From PFJX01 sp040751755 (lineage in GTDB: Bacteria > Pseudomonadota > Gammaproteobacteria > Burkholderiales > Thiobacillaceae), in assembly GCA_040751755.1 (NCBI GenBank), contig JBFMHC010000025.1, positions 1-64,000 of the forward strand: 64,000 nt of DNA. The letters run 5' to 3'. The notes beneath the pieces were generated by a model. The model saw nothing but the letters and a program-made list of their open reading frames with translations. It did not search any database and was not told the DNA's origin. Numbering within the stretch: the first letter of the stretch is position 1; the number at the start of each line of letters is the position of its first letter. The translations under genes and the position numbers were made by a program. Shown here piece after piece: positions 46,237 through 55,573 of the stretch.

Positions 46237-47549
46237 ACCTCCTGCCGAGCCAACTGCTGCCGCGCAGCCTGTTCGGTCGCACCGCCGCGGGCCTGCTGCT
46301 CGCCTTTCTGGTGTTCGAGGCGATCGCCTCCGGGGTGGTCTGGCTGCTGGTGGTGCGGCCGCTCGCGGAGCGCTCCGCAGATGACCTCGCGGCGAAGATC
46401 GTGCTCGCCGCCAAGACCTGGGTGGAACTGCCGCCGCAGACGCGCGCGGACTACGAGATGGAGCTCTCGTTCCGCCACGACCTGGAGCTGTCCGAGGCGA
46501 AGCAGCCCCTGACGCGGCTCGCCGAGCCGGGCTTCTTCCCCGAACTCGTGCAGGATGCGCTGAGCCGGCGCGCAGGCCAGCCCATCCGGCTGAAGCGTGG
46601 CCCCGACCCCGACCTCGACTGGCTGGAGATCCAGGTCTCCGACAAGCTGTTGCAGGTCGGCTTCGACCGCGAACGCTACGCCCTCGCCGCGCCGCTTGCG
46701 GCGCTGGGGGTGTTCCTCCTCGGCGCCATCCTCACCGTCCTCACTGCGCTGCTGATGGTGCGCAAGGTGAGCCGCCGCCTCGGTACCCTGGCCGGCCTGG
46801 CGCGCGAGGTGGGGCAGGGCAGGACGCCGGTGCGCCTGCCGGAGACCGGCGCGCAGGAGCTGGTGGAGCTGACCGCCGCGTTCAACCGCATGGTGGGCGA
46901 GGTGCAGGCCCTGCTGGAGAACCGCACCGTGCTGCTGTCCGGCATCTCGCATGACCTGCGCACGCCCATCACGCGCCTGCGTCTGGCCCTGTCGATGCTG
47001 GAGGACGCCGATCCGGCGATGGTGGCGCGCATGGAACGCGACCTGGCGGAGATGAACCAGCTCATCACCGACATGCTCGCCTTCGCGCGCGCCCTCGGCA
47101 GCGACGACGCCGCGGAGTGCGACCTCGCGCGCCTGCTCGGCGAGCTGGCGGAACAGGCGGGGCGGCTCGGCCCCGTCGAATGGGTGGGCGCGGCGTCCTG
47201 CCGCACCAGGGTCAGCGAGGCGGCGCTCCGGCGCGTGCTCGGCAACCTGCTGGAGAACGCGCGCCGCCATGGCGGCGACCGGCCGGTCAGCCTGCAGTTG
47301 GAGTGCGGGGCGAAGACGGCTCGGATCGGCGTACTGGATCGCGGCCCGGGCATCCCGGAGGCGGAGCGCAAATCGGTGTTCCGGCCCTTCTATCGTCTGG
47401 ATGCCTCGCGCAGCCGCGAGGGCGGGGGCAGCGGCCTGGGGTTGGCGATCGTCGCCCAGCTCGCCGACGCGCACGACTGGCGCGTGGAACTGGCGGACCG
47501 CGAGGGGGGCGGGCTGGCCGCCTGGGTGGAGATCCCGGTCCGCGCCTGA
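46233..47549 (+). CDS. EnvZ-like sensor histidine kinase
   Basis: A 438-residue membrane kinase, starting at TTG 46233 within the regulator stop. Membrane helices lie at about 15-40 and 150-175 with a periplasmic domain between, then HAMP, phosphoacceptor His240 in LSGISHDLRTPITRLR and the ATPase domain (NLLENARRHG, DRGPGIPEAER, GSGLGLAIV). It phosphorylates the OmpR-type partner coded directly upstream. The signal is unknown but envelope or osmotic stress is likely from family membership. Confidence 0.93.
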   Translation: MNLLPSQLLPRSLFGRTAAGLLLAFLVFEAIASGVVWLLVVRPLAERSADDLAAKIVLAAKTWVELPPQTRADYEMELSFRHDLELSEAKQPLTRLAEPGFFPELVQDALSRRAGQPIRLKRGPDPDLDWLEIQVSDKLLQVGFDRERYALAAPLAALGVFLLGAILTVLTALLMVRKVSRRLGTLAGLAREVGQGRTPVRLPETGAQELVELTAAFNRMVGEVQALLENRTVLLSGISHDLRTPITRLRLALSMLEDADPAMVARMERDLAEMNQLITDMLAFARALGSDDAAECDLARLLGELAEQAGRLGPVEWVGAASCRTRVSEAALRRVLGNLLENARRHGGDRPVSLQLECGAKTARIGVLDRGPGIPEAERKSVFRPFYRLDASRSREGGGSGLGLAIVAQLADAHDWRVELADREGGGLAAWVEIPVRA

Positions 47550-47555
47550 ACCGGG

Positions 47556-47711
47556 CTATTTGCCGTGGTAGCGGAACACCAGCACTTCCATGTTGAGGAA
47601 GGACAGGCTGGTGATGCTGAGGTGGCGCGTATGCGTGCGGATCACGTGGCGGGCGCTGTCGGCCGCGCGCCGGACGCGGATGGTGAGGCTGGGGGTCAAG
47701 GTCAAGGTCAT
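47556..47711 (-). CDS. Possible 51-residue small protein
   Basis: A short frame with a very good ribosome-binding site (AGGAGG, 5 bases before ATG 47711). The product MTLTLTPSLTIRVRRAADSA... is basic, ends in VLVFRYHGK, and has no signal peptide or membrane helix. I do not recognise it. It converges with the sensor kinase gene, 6 bases apart. Real translation is plausible because of the ribosome-binding site, but unproven. Confidence 0.5.
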   Translation of the reverse strand: MTLTLTPSLTIRVRRAADSARHVIRTHTRHLSITSLSFLNMEVLVFRYHGK

Positions 47712-47956
47712 CGGTTCCTCCTGGTTCTTGACCAGGTCTTTGCAAGGCGCATGCCTGCGACCGGTGGCGTGCCAGCCCGCGTGGTTGGCGCGTTCGTTGC
47801 CGTTCGGGGGGCGACCGGGCGGCATGCGGCTGGCGAAACCTCAAACGCGGCGACAGGATTTCGACAGACGCGGGGCGCCCGGTGCGCGAAAAGCCCTGGC
47901 CGGCGTGGGGCGGCGCTCGGGTAAAATCCGCGGGTTTTCGCCCATCCTTCAAGCAC

Positions 47957-48871
47957 ATGCCCGCATTCCAGGACATCATCCTCACCCTCCAGCGCTACTG
48001 GGGGGAGCAGGGCTGCACCCTGCTGCAGCCCTACGACCTCGAGGTCGGCGCCGGCACCAGCCACACCGCCACCTTCCTGCGTTCGCTTGGCCCGGAGCCG
48101 TGGAAGGCCGCCTACGTGCAGCCCAGCCGCCGGCCCAAGGATGGCCGCTACGGCGAGAACCCGAACCGCCTGCAGCACTACTACCAGTTCCAGGTGGTGC
48201 TGAAGCCCGCGCCGGAGAACATCCTCGACCTCTACCTCGGCTCCCTGGAGGCGCTGGGCTTCGACCTCAAGGCCAACGACATCCGTTTCGTCGAGGATGA
48301 CTGGGAGAACCCCACCCTGGGCGCATGGGGCCTGGGCTGGGAGGTGTGGCTGAACGGCATGGAGGTGACCCAGTTCACCTACTTCCAGCAGGTCGGCGGC
48401 ATCGATTGCAAACCCATCACCGGCGAGATCACCTACGGCCTGGAGCGCCTGGCCATGTACCTGCAGGGCGTGGAGAACGTGTTCGACCTGGAGTACTCGC
48501 CGGGCGTGAAGTACGGCGACGTGTTCCACCAGAACGAGGTGGAACAGTCCACCTACAACTTCGAGCACTCCGACGTGGAGTTCCTGCTCACCGCCTTCAA
48601 CGCGCACGAGAAGCAGGCCAAGCTGCTGATGGAGAACCAGCTCGCCCTGCCGGCCTACGAACAGGTGCTGAAGGCCGCGCACACCTTCAACCTGCTCGAC
48701 GCGCGCGGTGCCATCTCCGTCACCGAGCGCGCCGCCTACATCGGCCGCATCCGCAACCTGGCGCGCAGCGTGGCGCAGAGCTACCTGGATTCGCGCGCGC
48801 GTCTCGGCTTCCCCATGGCGCCCAGGGCCTGGGCCGACGAGGTGCTGGCGAGGCTTGAGAAGGCGGCCTGA
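47957..48871 (+). CDS. glyQ: Glycine-tRNA ligase alpha subunit
   Basis: A 304-residue class II synthetase subunit: FQDIILTLQRYWGEQGCTLLQPYD, VGAGTSHTATFLRSLGPEPW, YVQPSRRPKDGRYGENPNRLQHYYQFQVV, LEVWLNGMEVTQFTYFQQ-type core. It binds glycine and ATP and pairs with GlyS. The start at 47957 matches the family; the in-frame upstream extension is noncoding. Confidence 0.97.
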   Translation: MPAFQDIILTLQRYWGEQGCTLLQPYDLEVGAGTSHTATFLRSLGPEPWKAAYVQPSRRPKDGRYGENPNRLQHYYQFQVVLKPAPENILDLYLGSLEALGFDLKANDIRFVEDDWENPTLGAWGLGWEVWLNGMEVTQFTYFQQVGGIDCKPITGEITYGLERLAMYLQGVENVFDLEYSPGVKYGDVFHQNEVEQSTYNFEHSDVEFLLTAFNAHEKQAKLLMENQLALPAYEQVLKAAHTFNLLDARGAISVTERAAYIGRIRNLARSVAQSYLDSRARLGFPMAPRAWADEVLARLEKAA

Positions 48872-48895
48872 TGCGGCGTGCCATGTGTTGTTTCA

Positions 48896-49011
48896 CTCCC
48901 TCCCCCTCGAGGGGGGAGGGCCGGGGAGAGGGTGAGGGCGGCGTCCGCCGCCCTGGGTATCACGCAAAGGCCCGCCCTCTCCCCAACCCCTCTCCCCTCG
49001 CGGGAGAGGGG
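48896..49011. repeat. Paired palindromic repeat between glyQ and glyS
   Basis: A palindrome around CCCCCTCGAGGGGGG with tail ending GAGAGGGTGAGGG, a spacer of about 33 bases, then an inverted unit CGCCCTCTCCCC leading to a palindrome around CTCCCCTCGCGGGAGAG. It has the same two-unit inverted layout as the ends of the DUF559 cassette in recG. It can fold into strong hairpins between the two cotranscribed subunit genes and may affect their mRNA. Confidence 0.85.
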
Positions 49012-49034
49012 CTTGTAACCGGAAGCCCCCGCTT

Positions 49035-51149
49035 ATGAACACTAAGAATCTGCTGATCGAACTCTTCGTCGAGGAACTGCCGCCCAAGGCGCTGAACAGG
49101 CTGGGCGAGGCCTTTTCCTCCGCGCTGTTCGAATCCCTCAAGGCGCAGGGGCTGGCCGACGCCGGCAGCGTCGTCACGCCCTACGCCTCGCCGCGCCGGC
49201 TCGCTGCGCACGTCACGCAGGTGGCCGCGCAGGCCGCCGACAGGCCGGTCTCGCACAAGCTCATGCCGGTCAGCGTCGCGCTGGCCGCCGATGGCCAGGC
49301 CACGCCAGCGCTGCTCAAGAAACTCGGCGCCATGGGCCTGGACGCCGCCGTGCTGCCGCAGCTGCGGCGCGCCGTCGATGGCAAGGCCGAGGCCCTGTTC
49401 TTCGACACCGTGGTGAGCGGCGCGAGCCTCGCCGACGGCCTGCAGAAGGCCATCGAGGAGGCGCTGGCGAAGCTGCCCATCCCCAAGGTCATGACCTATC
49501 AGCTGCAGGACGGCTGGAGCACGGTCAATTTCGTGCGCCCCGCGCACGGCCTGGTCGCGCTGCACGGCGCCGAGGTGGTGCCGGTGTCGGTGCTGGGCCT
49601 GAGCGCCGGCCGCGCCACCCAGGGGCACCGCTTCGAGGCGGCCGTGCAGCCTGTCGTGATTCGCGACGCGGACAGCTACGCCGCGCAGATGGCCGAGGAG
49701 GGGGCGGTGATCGCCGGCTTCGCCGCGCGCCGCGCCGAGATCGCGCGCCAGCTCGAGGCCGCCGCCGCGCGGGAAGGCCTGAGGCCGATCGAGGACGAGG
49801 CCCTGCTGGACGAGGTGACTGCCCTGGTGGAGCGCCCCAACGTGCTCACCTGCCAGTTCGAGCCGGAGTTCCTCGATGTGCCGCAGGAGTGCCTGATCCT
49901 GACCATGAAGGCGAACCAGAAGTACTTCCCGCTCCTCGACGCGGCCGGCCGGCTGACCAACAAGTTCCTCATCGTCTCCAACATCCGCCCCGCCGACCCG
50001 TCCAAGGTGATCGGCGGCAACGAGCGCGTGGTGCGGCCGCGCCTGGCCGACGCCAAGTTCTTCTTCGACCAGGACCGCAAGAAGCCGCTGGCGGCCCGCG
50101 TCGAGGCCCTCGACAGGGTGGTCTACCACAACAAGCTGGGCAGCCAGGGCGCGCGCATCCAGCGCCTGATGCGCCTGGCCGGCGCGATCGCGCGCGAGCT
50201 GGGCGCCGACGAGGCCCTGGCGGCGCGCGCGGCGCAGCTCGCCAAGGCCGATCTGGTCACCGACATGGTGGGCGAGTTCCCCGAGCTGCAGGGCATCATG
50301 GGCCGCTACTACGCCCTGCACGACGGCGAGGACGCGCGCGTCGCCGAGGCGATCGCCGACCATTACAAGCCGCGCTTCGCCGGCGACGTGCTGCCGCAGG
50401 ACAACATCGCCCTCAGCGTCGCCCTGGCCGAACGCCTGGACAGCCTCACCGGCATCTTCGGCATCGGCCTGCCGCCGACCGGCGACAAGGACCCGTTCGC
50501 GTTGCGTCGCGCCGCCCTCGGCGTGCTGCGCATGCTCATGGAGCGCGCCCTGCCGCTCGACCTGGGGCAGCTGCTGCAGCACGCGCAGGCGCAGTTCGCC
50601 GCCGAGCAGGTGGCCGCCAGCGTGGCCGTCGACGTATTCCAGTTCATGCAGGACCGCCTGCGCGTGGCCCTGCGCGACCAGGGCTACGAGGCCGCCGAGG
50701 TGGAGGCGGTGGTGAGCCAGGCGCCGACGCGCATCGACCGTGTGCCGGCGCGCCTCGCGGCGGTGCGCGAATTCATGCGCCTGCCCGAGGCGGAGGCCCT
50801 GGCGGCGGCCAACAAACGCATCCAGAACATCCTGCGCAAGGCGGCGCAGGCGGGCGAGACGATCAATGCCGAGGCGGACGCGGAACTCCTCGCCGAGGAC
50901 GCGGAGAAGGCCCTGTTCGCCGCGGTGCGCGAGATCACGCCGGCGGTGGAGACGGCACTGGAGGGCCTCGACTACACCGATGCCCTGCGCCAGCTGGCCG
51001 CGGTCAAGGCGCCGGTGGACCGCTTCTTCGACGAGGTGATGGTGATGTCCGACGAGCCGCTGGAACGCGCCAACCGCCTGGCCCTGCTGGGGCAGCTGGG
51101 CCGGCTCATGAACTGCGTCGCCGATATCGCGCAGTTGAGCGCGAAGTAG
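49035..51149 (+). CDS. glyS: Glycine-tRNA ligase beta subunit
   Basis: A 704-residue subunit of the usual length: LLIELFVEELPPKALNRLG at the start, then VYHNKLGSQGARIQRLMRLA, an HD-like part, and LTGIFGIGLPPTGDKDPFALRRAALGVLR near 480-510, ending in the anticodon-binding region (DRFFDEVMVMSDEPLERANRLALL). It supplies tRNA binding for GlyQ. It follows glyQ after 163 bases that hold the palindromic repeat. Confidence 0.97.
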   Translation: MNTKNLLIELFVEELPPKALNRLGEAFSSALFESLKAQGLADAGSVVTPYASPRRLAAHVTQVAAQAADRPVSHKLMPVSVALAADGQATPALLKKLGAMGLDAAVLPQLRRAVDGKAEALFFDTVVSGASLADGLQKAIEEALAKLPIPKVMTYQLQDGWSTVNFVRPAHGLVALHGAEVVPVSVLGLSAGRATQGHRFEAAVQPVVIRDADSYAAQMAEEGAVIAGFAARRAEIARQLEAAAAREGLRPIEDEALLDEVTALVERPNVLTCQFEPEFLDVPQECLILTMKANQKYFPLLDAAGRLTNKFLIVSNIRPADPSKVIGGNERVVRPRLADAKFFFDQDRKKPLAARVEALDRVVYHNKLGSQGARIQRLMRLAGAIARELGADEALAARAAQLAKADLVTDMVGEFPELQGIMGRYYALHDGEDARVAEAIADHYKPRFAGDVLPQDNIALSVALAERLDSLTGIFGIGLPPTGDKDPFALRRAALGVLRMLMERALPLDLGQLLQHAQAQFAAEQVAASVAVDVFQFMQDRLRVALRDQGYEAAEVEAVVSQAPTRIDRVPARLAAVREFMRLPEAEALAAANKRIQNILRKAAQAGETINAEADAELLAEDAEKALFAAVREITPAVETALEGLDYTDALRQLAAVKAPVDRFFDEVMVMSDEPLERANRLALLGQLGRLMNCVADIAQLSAK

Positions 51150-51165
51150 CATCCCGGACAGGGTC

Positions 51166-52368
51166 ATGGCGCCGCCGCTCCAGGACTCCTCGCGCTACGC
51201 GCTGTCGCCCTACAGCGCGGAGTTCCGCGACGGCGCCACGGAAGCGGCGTTCCGCGAGCACATCCACCCGCTCTGGGTGCGCGACACGCGTCGCGCCTTC
51301 CTCATCGCGGCGCTCTTCTACCTGGCGTTTTCCATCACCGACTTCCTCATCCTCGGCGTCGGCGAGCAATACCTGATCGTGTTCGCGACGCGCGTGCTGG
51401 TGGCGGTCTCGGGCCTGGCGATCGCCTTCACCGCGCACCACTTCTGGCGCGCCCTGGTCGACGGCATCACACCCAGCCTGGTGGTGGCGCTGGCGATGGC
51501 GGGTTTCCTCTCCATCACCCTGCTGCGTCCGTTCGAGTCCGGCTGGCACGGCATGAGCATGATGGTGATGCTGCTCGGCACCTACGTGTTCATCCCCAAC
51601 CGCTTCCTGCCTGCGCTGGTCATCGCGCTGGCCAGCACCCTGGTGTTCATCTGGGTGCTGGTGGGCCACTTCGAGCTGCCCTACCAGGAGGTGTTGGTGA
51701 TGGCGCTGCTGTTCCTCGGCATGAACCTGTTTGGCGCCATGTCCGCGTATCGGGTCAGCCGCCTGAGCCGCGAGAACTTCCGCGACGCGGAGATCCTGCG
51801 CGTCGCCAACCAGCGCCTGCTCGACGAGGTGCAGGTGCGGCAGCGCCTCGAGCAGGACCTGATCGCGCAGGTGCAGCACGACGAACTGACCGGCGTGACC
51901 AACCGCCGGCGCTTCCTCGAACTGGCGCGCCAGCGCATGCTCGATGCGGAGGCGGGCGGCCAGGCGCTGAGCCTGCTGCTGCTGGACGTGGACTACTTCA
52001 AGCAGATCAACGACACCTACGGCCACCTGCGCGCCGATGAGGTGCTGCGCGCCCTGGCGCGCCTGTGCTCGACGCTGCTCGGCGAGGAGGCCCTGCTGGC
52101 GCGCGTGGGCGGCGAGGAATTCGCCCTGCTGCTGGAGGGTGACGAGGCGGTGGCGCGGCAGCGCGCGGAGCGCCTGCGCGTCGGCCTGTGGCAGACGCCG
52201 ATCGCGCTCAGCGACGCCTCCATCCACATCACCGTGAGCATCGGCGTGGCGCAGTGGCGCACCGGCGAGCCGGTGCCAGCGCTGATGACGCGCGCCGACC
52301 GGGCCCTGCAGACCGCCAAGTACAAGGGGCGCAACCGGGTGGAGTGCGCGGCGGAACTCCCCGGCTGA
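51166..52368 (+). CDS. Membrane diguanylate cyclase (GGDEF)
   Basis: A 400-residue protein with about six membrane helices between residues 40 and 195 (AFLIAALFYLAFSITDFLIL, ALVIALASTLVFIWVLVGHF), a coiled-coil linker, and a C-terminal GGDEF domain with active-site GGEEF from residue 315. The RxxD inhibitory site five residues upstream is absent. It should make c-di-GMP, opposing the HD-GYP protein at 12.7 kb. It starts 16 bases after glyS. Confidence 0.93.
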   Translation: MAPPLQDSSRYALSPYSAEFRDGATEAAFREHIHPLWVRDTRRAFLIAALFYLAFSITDFLILGVGEQYLIVFATRVLVAVSGLAIAFTAHHFWRALVDGITPSLVVALAMAGFLSITLLRPFESGWHGMSMMVMLLGTYVFIPNRFLPALVIALASTLVFIWVLVGHFELPYQEVLVMALLFLGMNLFGAMSAYRVSRLSRENFRDAEILRVANQRLLDEVQVRQRLEQDLIAQVQHDELTGVTNRRRFLELARQRMLDAEAGGQALSLLLLDVDYFKQINDTYGHLRADEVLRALARLCSTLLGEEALLARVGGEEFALLLEGDEAVARQRAERLRVGLWQTPIALSDASIHITVSIGVAQWRTGEPVPALMTRADRALQTAKYKGRNRVECAAELPG

Positions 52369-52454
52369 GGCGGCCTGTCCGTTCCCCGCGCGAGGCCTTT
52401 TCAGGCCCCGCGCATGCCCTCAAAATCGCAGGCTCGTGAAACGAGGTCAACGCC

Positions 52455-52997
52455 ATGAAATGCGTCATTCTGGACCGGGACGGGGTGATCAACTACGACT
52501 CCGACCAGTTCATCAAGAATCCGGACGAGTGGAAGCCCATCCCCGGCAGCCTGACGGCGATCGCGCGCCTCAACCAGGCGGGATTCCGCGTCGTCGTCGC
52601 CTCCAACCAGTCCGGCCTGGGGCGCGGCCTGTTCGACATGGTCACCCTCAACGCCATCCACGCCAAGATGCACAAGCTGGTCGCTCAGGCGGGCGGCCGC
52701 ATCGACGCGGTGTTCTTCTGCCCGCACCCGGCCGACTCCAAGTGCGACTGCCGCAAGCCGAGGCCGGGCCTGCTGCAGGACATCGGCACGCGCCTGCACA
52801 TCGACCTTACCGACGTATACGCGGTGGGTGACGCGTTGCGCGATGTCCAGGCCGCCCTGGCGGTGGGCGCGCGGCCCATGCTGGTGCGTACCGGCAAGGG
52901 CCTGCGCACCCTTGAGAGCGACGAGTTGCCGACCCACGTGCCGGTGTACGACGACCTCATGCAGGCCGCCCTGGCGATCATCGAGGGCGCCGCCTGA
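52455..52997 (+). CDS. gmhB: D-glycero-beta-D-manno-heptose 1,7-bisphosphate 7-phosphatase
   Basis: A 180-residue HAD phosphatase. The nucleophile motif is ILDRDGVIN, then SNQSGLGRGLF, the zinc loop CPHPADSKCDCRKPRPGLL and the acidic YAVGDALRDVQAA. It removes the 7-phosphate in ADP-heptose synthesis for lipopolysaccharide core. It is followed after 2 bases by the acyltransferase gene. Confidence 0.95.
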   Translation: MKCVILDRDGVINYDSDQFIKNPDEWKPIPGSLTAIARLNQAGFRVVVASNQSGLGRGLFDMVTLNAIHAKMHKLVAQAGGRIDAVFFCPHPADSKCDCRKPRPGLLQDIGTRLHIDLTDVYAVGDALRDVQAALAVGARPMLVRTGKGLRTLESDELPTHVPVYDDLMQAALAIIEGAA

Positions 52998-52999
52998 CC

Positions 53000-53701
53000 A
53001 TGGCCCTGCTGCGTTCCGTCGTGTTCCTGCTGCTGCAGATCCTGCTCACCGTGCCGTTCGGCCTGCTCTCCCTGTTCCTCCTGCCGCTGCCGCGTCTGCC
53101 GCGCTACCGCGTCATCACCCTGTGGGGGCGGGCGGTGATCTTCCTGGCGCGCCGGGTGCTGGGCATCCGCCATCGCGTGATCGGCCTGGAGCATGTCCCG
53201 GAAGGTCCGGTGGTGCTGCTGGCCAAGCACCAGTCGGCGTGGGAGACCATCGCCTTCCAGCAGATCTTCCCGCCGCTCTCCTTCGTGCTGAAGAAGTCGC
53301 TCCTGCGCATCCCCTTCTTCGGCTGGGGGCTGGCCCTGTTCAGCCCCATCGCCATCGACCGCGGCGCCGGCCGCGAGGCCCTGAGGCAGATCGAGGCGCA
53401 GGGCCGGGAGCGCCTGCAACAGGGGTTCTGGGTCCTGGTCTTCCCCGAGGGCACGCGCGTCGCGCCGGGCGAGACCGGCACCTACCAGATCGGCGGCCCC
53501 TGGCTGGCGGTCAAGGCCGGCGTGCCGGTGCTGCCGGTGGCGCACAACGCCGGCCGCTGCTGGCCGAAGAACGCCTTCGTCAAGCATGCCGGCGAGATCA
53601 CCGTGGTGGTGGGCCCCCCCATCCAGACCCAGGGCAGGAAGCCGGGCGAGGTGCTGGCCGAGACCGAGGCCTGGATCGAATCCACCATGCGGGGGCTGTG
53701 A
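53000..53701 (+). CDS. plsC: 1-acyl-sn-glycerol-3-phosphate acyltransferase
   Basis: A 233-residue membrane-associated acyltransferase. An N-terminal membrane helix region (VVFLLLQILLTVPFGLLSLF), the catalytic His77 in KHQSAWET, with Glu82 in the place of the usual Asp of HX4D as in other betaproteobacterial copies, and the FPEGTR substrate motif near 152. It makes phosphatidic acid from lysophosphatidic acid at the inner membrane. Confidence 0.92.
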   Translation: MALLRSVVFLLLQILLTVPFGLLSLFLLPLPRLPRYRVITLWGRAVIFLARRVLGIRHRVIGLEHVPEGPVVLLAKHQSAWETIAFQQIFPPLSFVLKKSLLRIPFFGWGLALFSPIAIDRGAGREALRQIEAQGRERLQQGFWVLVFPEGTRVAPGETGTYQIGGPWLAVKAGVPVLPVAHNAGRCWPKNAFVKHAGEITVVVGPPIQTQGRKPGEVLAETEAWIESTMRGL

Positions 53702-53705
53702 GGCC

Positions 53706-54428
53706 GTGTTCGGGCGCGGCGTGAAACGCGAGATCCGCGAGTCCTGCCTGGAGGTGCGGCTGGCCGGCGAGGTGCTGGCCTGCCGCCTGCGCCGCAGCGC
53801 GCGGCGACGTTCCCTGGCCCTGCGCGTGAGCGAGAGCGGCGAGGTGGTGGTGAACGCGCCGCTGCGCATGCCCGAGGGCGTGATCATGGGCTTCGTCGGC
53901 AAGCATCTGGACTGGATCCGCGGCCGTCAGCAGGAGGCGGCCAGCCACGCCGCGGGCTGGGGCGACGGCATGCAGCTGCCCTATCTCGGCGGCATGCTCA
54001 CCCTGCGCCTGCTGCCCGCCGCGCGGGCCGGGGTGGCGCGGGTGGGCGACGAGCTGCACTGCCACGCCGCGCCCGCGCAGGCTGAGGCGGCGGTGCAACG
54101 CTGGTACCAGCGCGGCGCGCGCGAACTGCTGGCGGCGCGCCTGGCGCACCACGCCGCGCGCGCCGGCCGGGACACGCCGCCGCTGCGCCTGTCCGGGGCG
54201 CGCACGCGCTGGGGCAGCCTCTCGCCCAAGGGCGTGGTGAGCCTGAACTGGCGCCTCGTCAAGGCCGGCCTGGAGGAGATCGACTACGTGATCTGCCACG
54301 AGCTCGCGCACTTCCGCCAGCGCAACCACTCGCCCGCGTTCTGGCGCGAGGTGGAGACCCTGTTCCCCGCGTGGGCGACGGCGCGCCGCCGCCTGCGCGA
54401 GAATGCCCGGGTCTATTTCCAGTTCTGA
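53706..54428 (+). CDS. YgjP-like M48-type metallopeptidase
   Basis: A 240-residue DUF45/WLM-like protein. The zinc motif HELAHFRQRNH begins at His198, preceded by the family block RWGSLSPKGVVSLNWRLVKA. GTG 53706 or GTG 53721 could start it; both are close to the plsC stop. Its role is not established; related proteins are predicted zinc proteases linked to tRNA or ribosome processes. Confidence 0.88.
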   Translation: MFGRGVKREIRESCLEVRLAGEVLACRLRRSARRRSLALRVSESGEVVVNAPLRMPEGVIMGFVGKHLDWIRGRQQEAASHAAGWGDGMQLPYLGGMLTLRLLPAARAGVARVGDELHCHAAPAQAEAAVQRWYQRGARELLAARLAHHAARAGRDTPPLRLSGARTRWGSLSPKGVVSLNWRLVKAGLEEIDYVICHELAHFRQRNHSPAFWREVETLFPAWATARRRLRENARVYFQF

Positions 54429-54443
54429 GGCGAGGGCCAAGCC

Positions 54444-54839
54444 ATGCGCATGCTCCACACCATGCTCCGTGTCGGCGATCTTGATCGCTCGATCGACTTC
54501 TACACCCAGGTGCTGGGGATGCACCTGCTGCGCCGCAAGGACTATCCGGACGGCAAGTTCACCCTGGCATTCGTCGGCTACGGCGACGAGGACGCGCACA
54601 CCGTCCTGGAGCTCACCTACAACTGGGGCGTCGACAAGTACGAACTGGGCACGGCCTTCGGCCACATCGCCATCGAGGTGGACGACGCCTACCGCGCCTG
54701 CGAGCAGGTGGCCGCAAAGGGCGGGCGGGTGACGCGCCCGGCGGGGCCGATGAAGCACGGCTCGACGGTGATCGCCTTCGTCGAGGACCCGGACGGCTAC
54801 AAGATCGAGTTCATCCAGAAAGGCACGCGCGGCACGTGA
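54444..54839 (+). CDS. gloA: Lactoylglutathione lyase (glyoxalase I)
   Basis: A 131-residue glyoxalase I with all metal ligands: His5 (MRMLHTMLRVGDLDRSIDFY), Glu in TVLELTYNWG, His in FGHIAIEVDD and Glu in YKIEFIQK. It turns the methylglyoxal-glutathione adduct into S-lactoylglutathione. The length and NWG motif fit the nickel-type bacterial enzyme. Its stop overlaps the GTG start of aat. Confidence 0.96.
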   Translation: MRMLHTMLRVGDLDRSIDFYTQVLGMHLLRRKDYPDGKFTLAFVGYGDEDAHTVLELTYNWGVDKYELGTAFGHIAIEVDDAYRACEQVAAKGGRVTRPAGPMKHGSTVIAFVEDPDGYKIEFIQKGTRGT

Positions 54840-55549
54840 TCCCATGGTTGCGTCCGGATACCCCCTTCCCCCCGGTGGAGACCGCGCAGGTCGAGCCCAA
54901 CGGCCTGCTCGCGGTGGGCGGCGACCTGTCGCCGGCGCGCCTGCTGGCGGCCTACCGGCGCGGCATCTTCCCCTGGTTCAACCCCGGCGAGCCCATCCTC
55001 TGGTGGTCGCCGGACCCGCGCATGGTCCTGTTCCCGGCCGAGTTCAAGTGCGCCCGCTCGCTGGCGAAGACCTTGCGGCGCGGCGCCTACGAGGTGCGCG
55101 TGGATAGCGCCTTCACCCGCGTCATGCAGGCCTGCGCGGCGCCGCGCCGCGGCCAGCGCGGCACCTGGATCAACGCCGAGATGGTGCGCGCCTACACCGC
55201 GCTGCACGAGGCCGGCCACGCGCATTCCTTCGAGACCTGGATGGACGGCGAGTCCGGCCCGGAACTGGTGGGCGGGCTGTACGGCGTGGCCCTGGGGCAG
55301 GCCTTCTTCGGCGAATCCATGTTCTCCCGTCGCACGGACGCCTCGAAGATCGCCTTCGCCCACCTGGTGGGCGAATTGCAGGCGCGCGGTTTCGGGGTGA
55401 TCGACTGCCAGATGAGCACGCCGCACCTCGCCTCGCTGGGCGCGCGCGAGATCCCGCGCGCCGCGTTCACCGCCCTGCTGGAGCGGTTCACCGCCGTCGA
55501 GGCGCCGGTGGGCAAGTGGCAACCTCGGTTCCCGGGGTATGGGGCATGA
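54836..55549 (+). CDS. aat: Leucyl/phenylalanyl-tRNA-protein transferase
   Basis: A 237-residue transferase: FPPVETAQVEPNGLLAVGGDLSP, RRGIFPWFNPGEPILWWSPDPRMV and GGLYGVALGQAFFGESMFSR. It adds Leu or Phe to proteins with N-terminal Arg or Lys, marking them for ClpAP. GTG start at 54836, overlapping gloA. It stands directly before bpt, giving both N-degron branches in one operon. Confidence 0.96.
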   Translation: MIPWLRPDTPFPPVETAQVEPNGLLAVGGDLSPARLLAAYRRGIFPWFNPGEPILWWSPDPRMVLFPAEFKCARSLAKTLRRGAYEVRVDSAFTRVMQACAAPRRGQRGTWINAEMVRAYTALHEAGHAHSFETWMDGESGPELVGGLYGVALGQAFFGESMFSRRTDASKIAFAHLVGELQARGFGVIDCQMSTPHLASLGAREIPRAAFTALLERFTAVEAPVGKWQPRFPGYGA

Positions 55550-55573
55550 GGTCGGCGACATGAGGTTGGCGAC

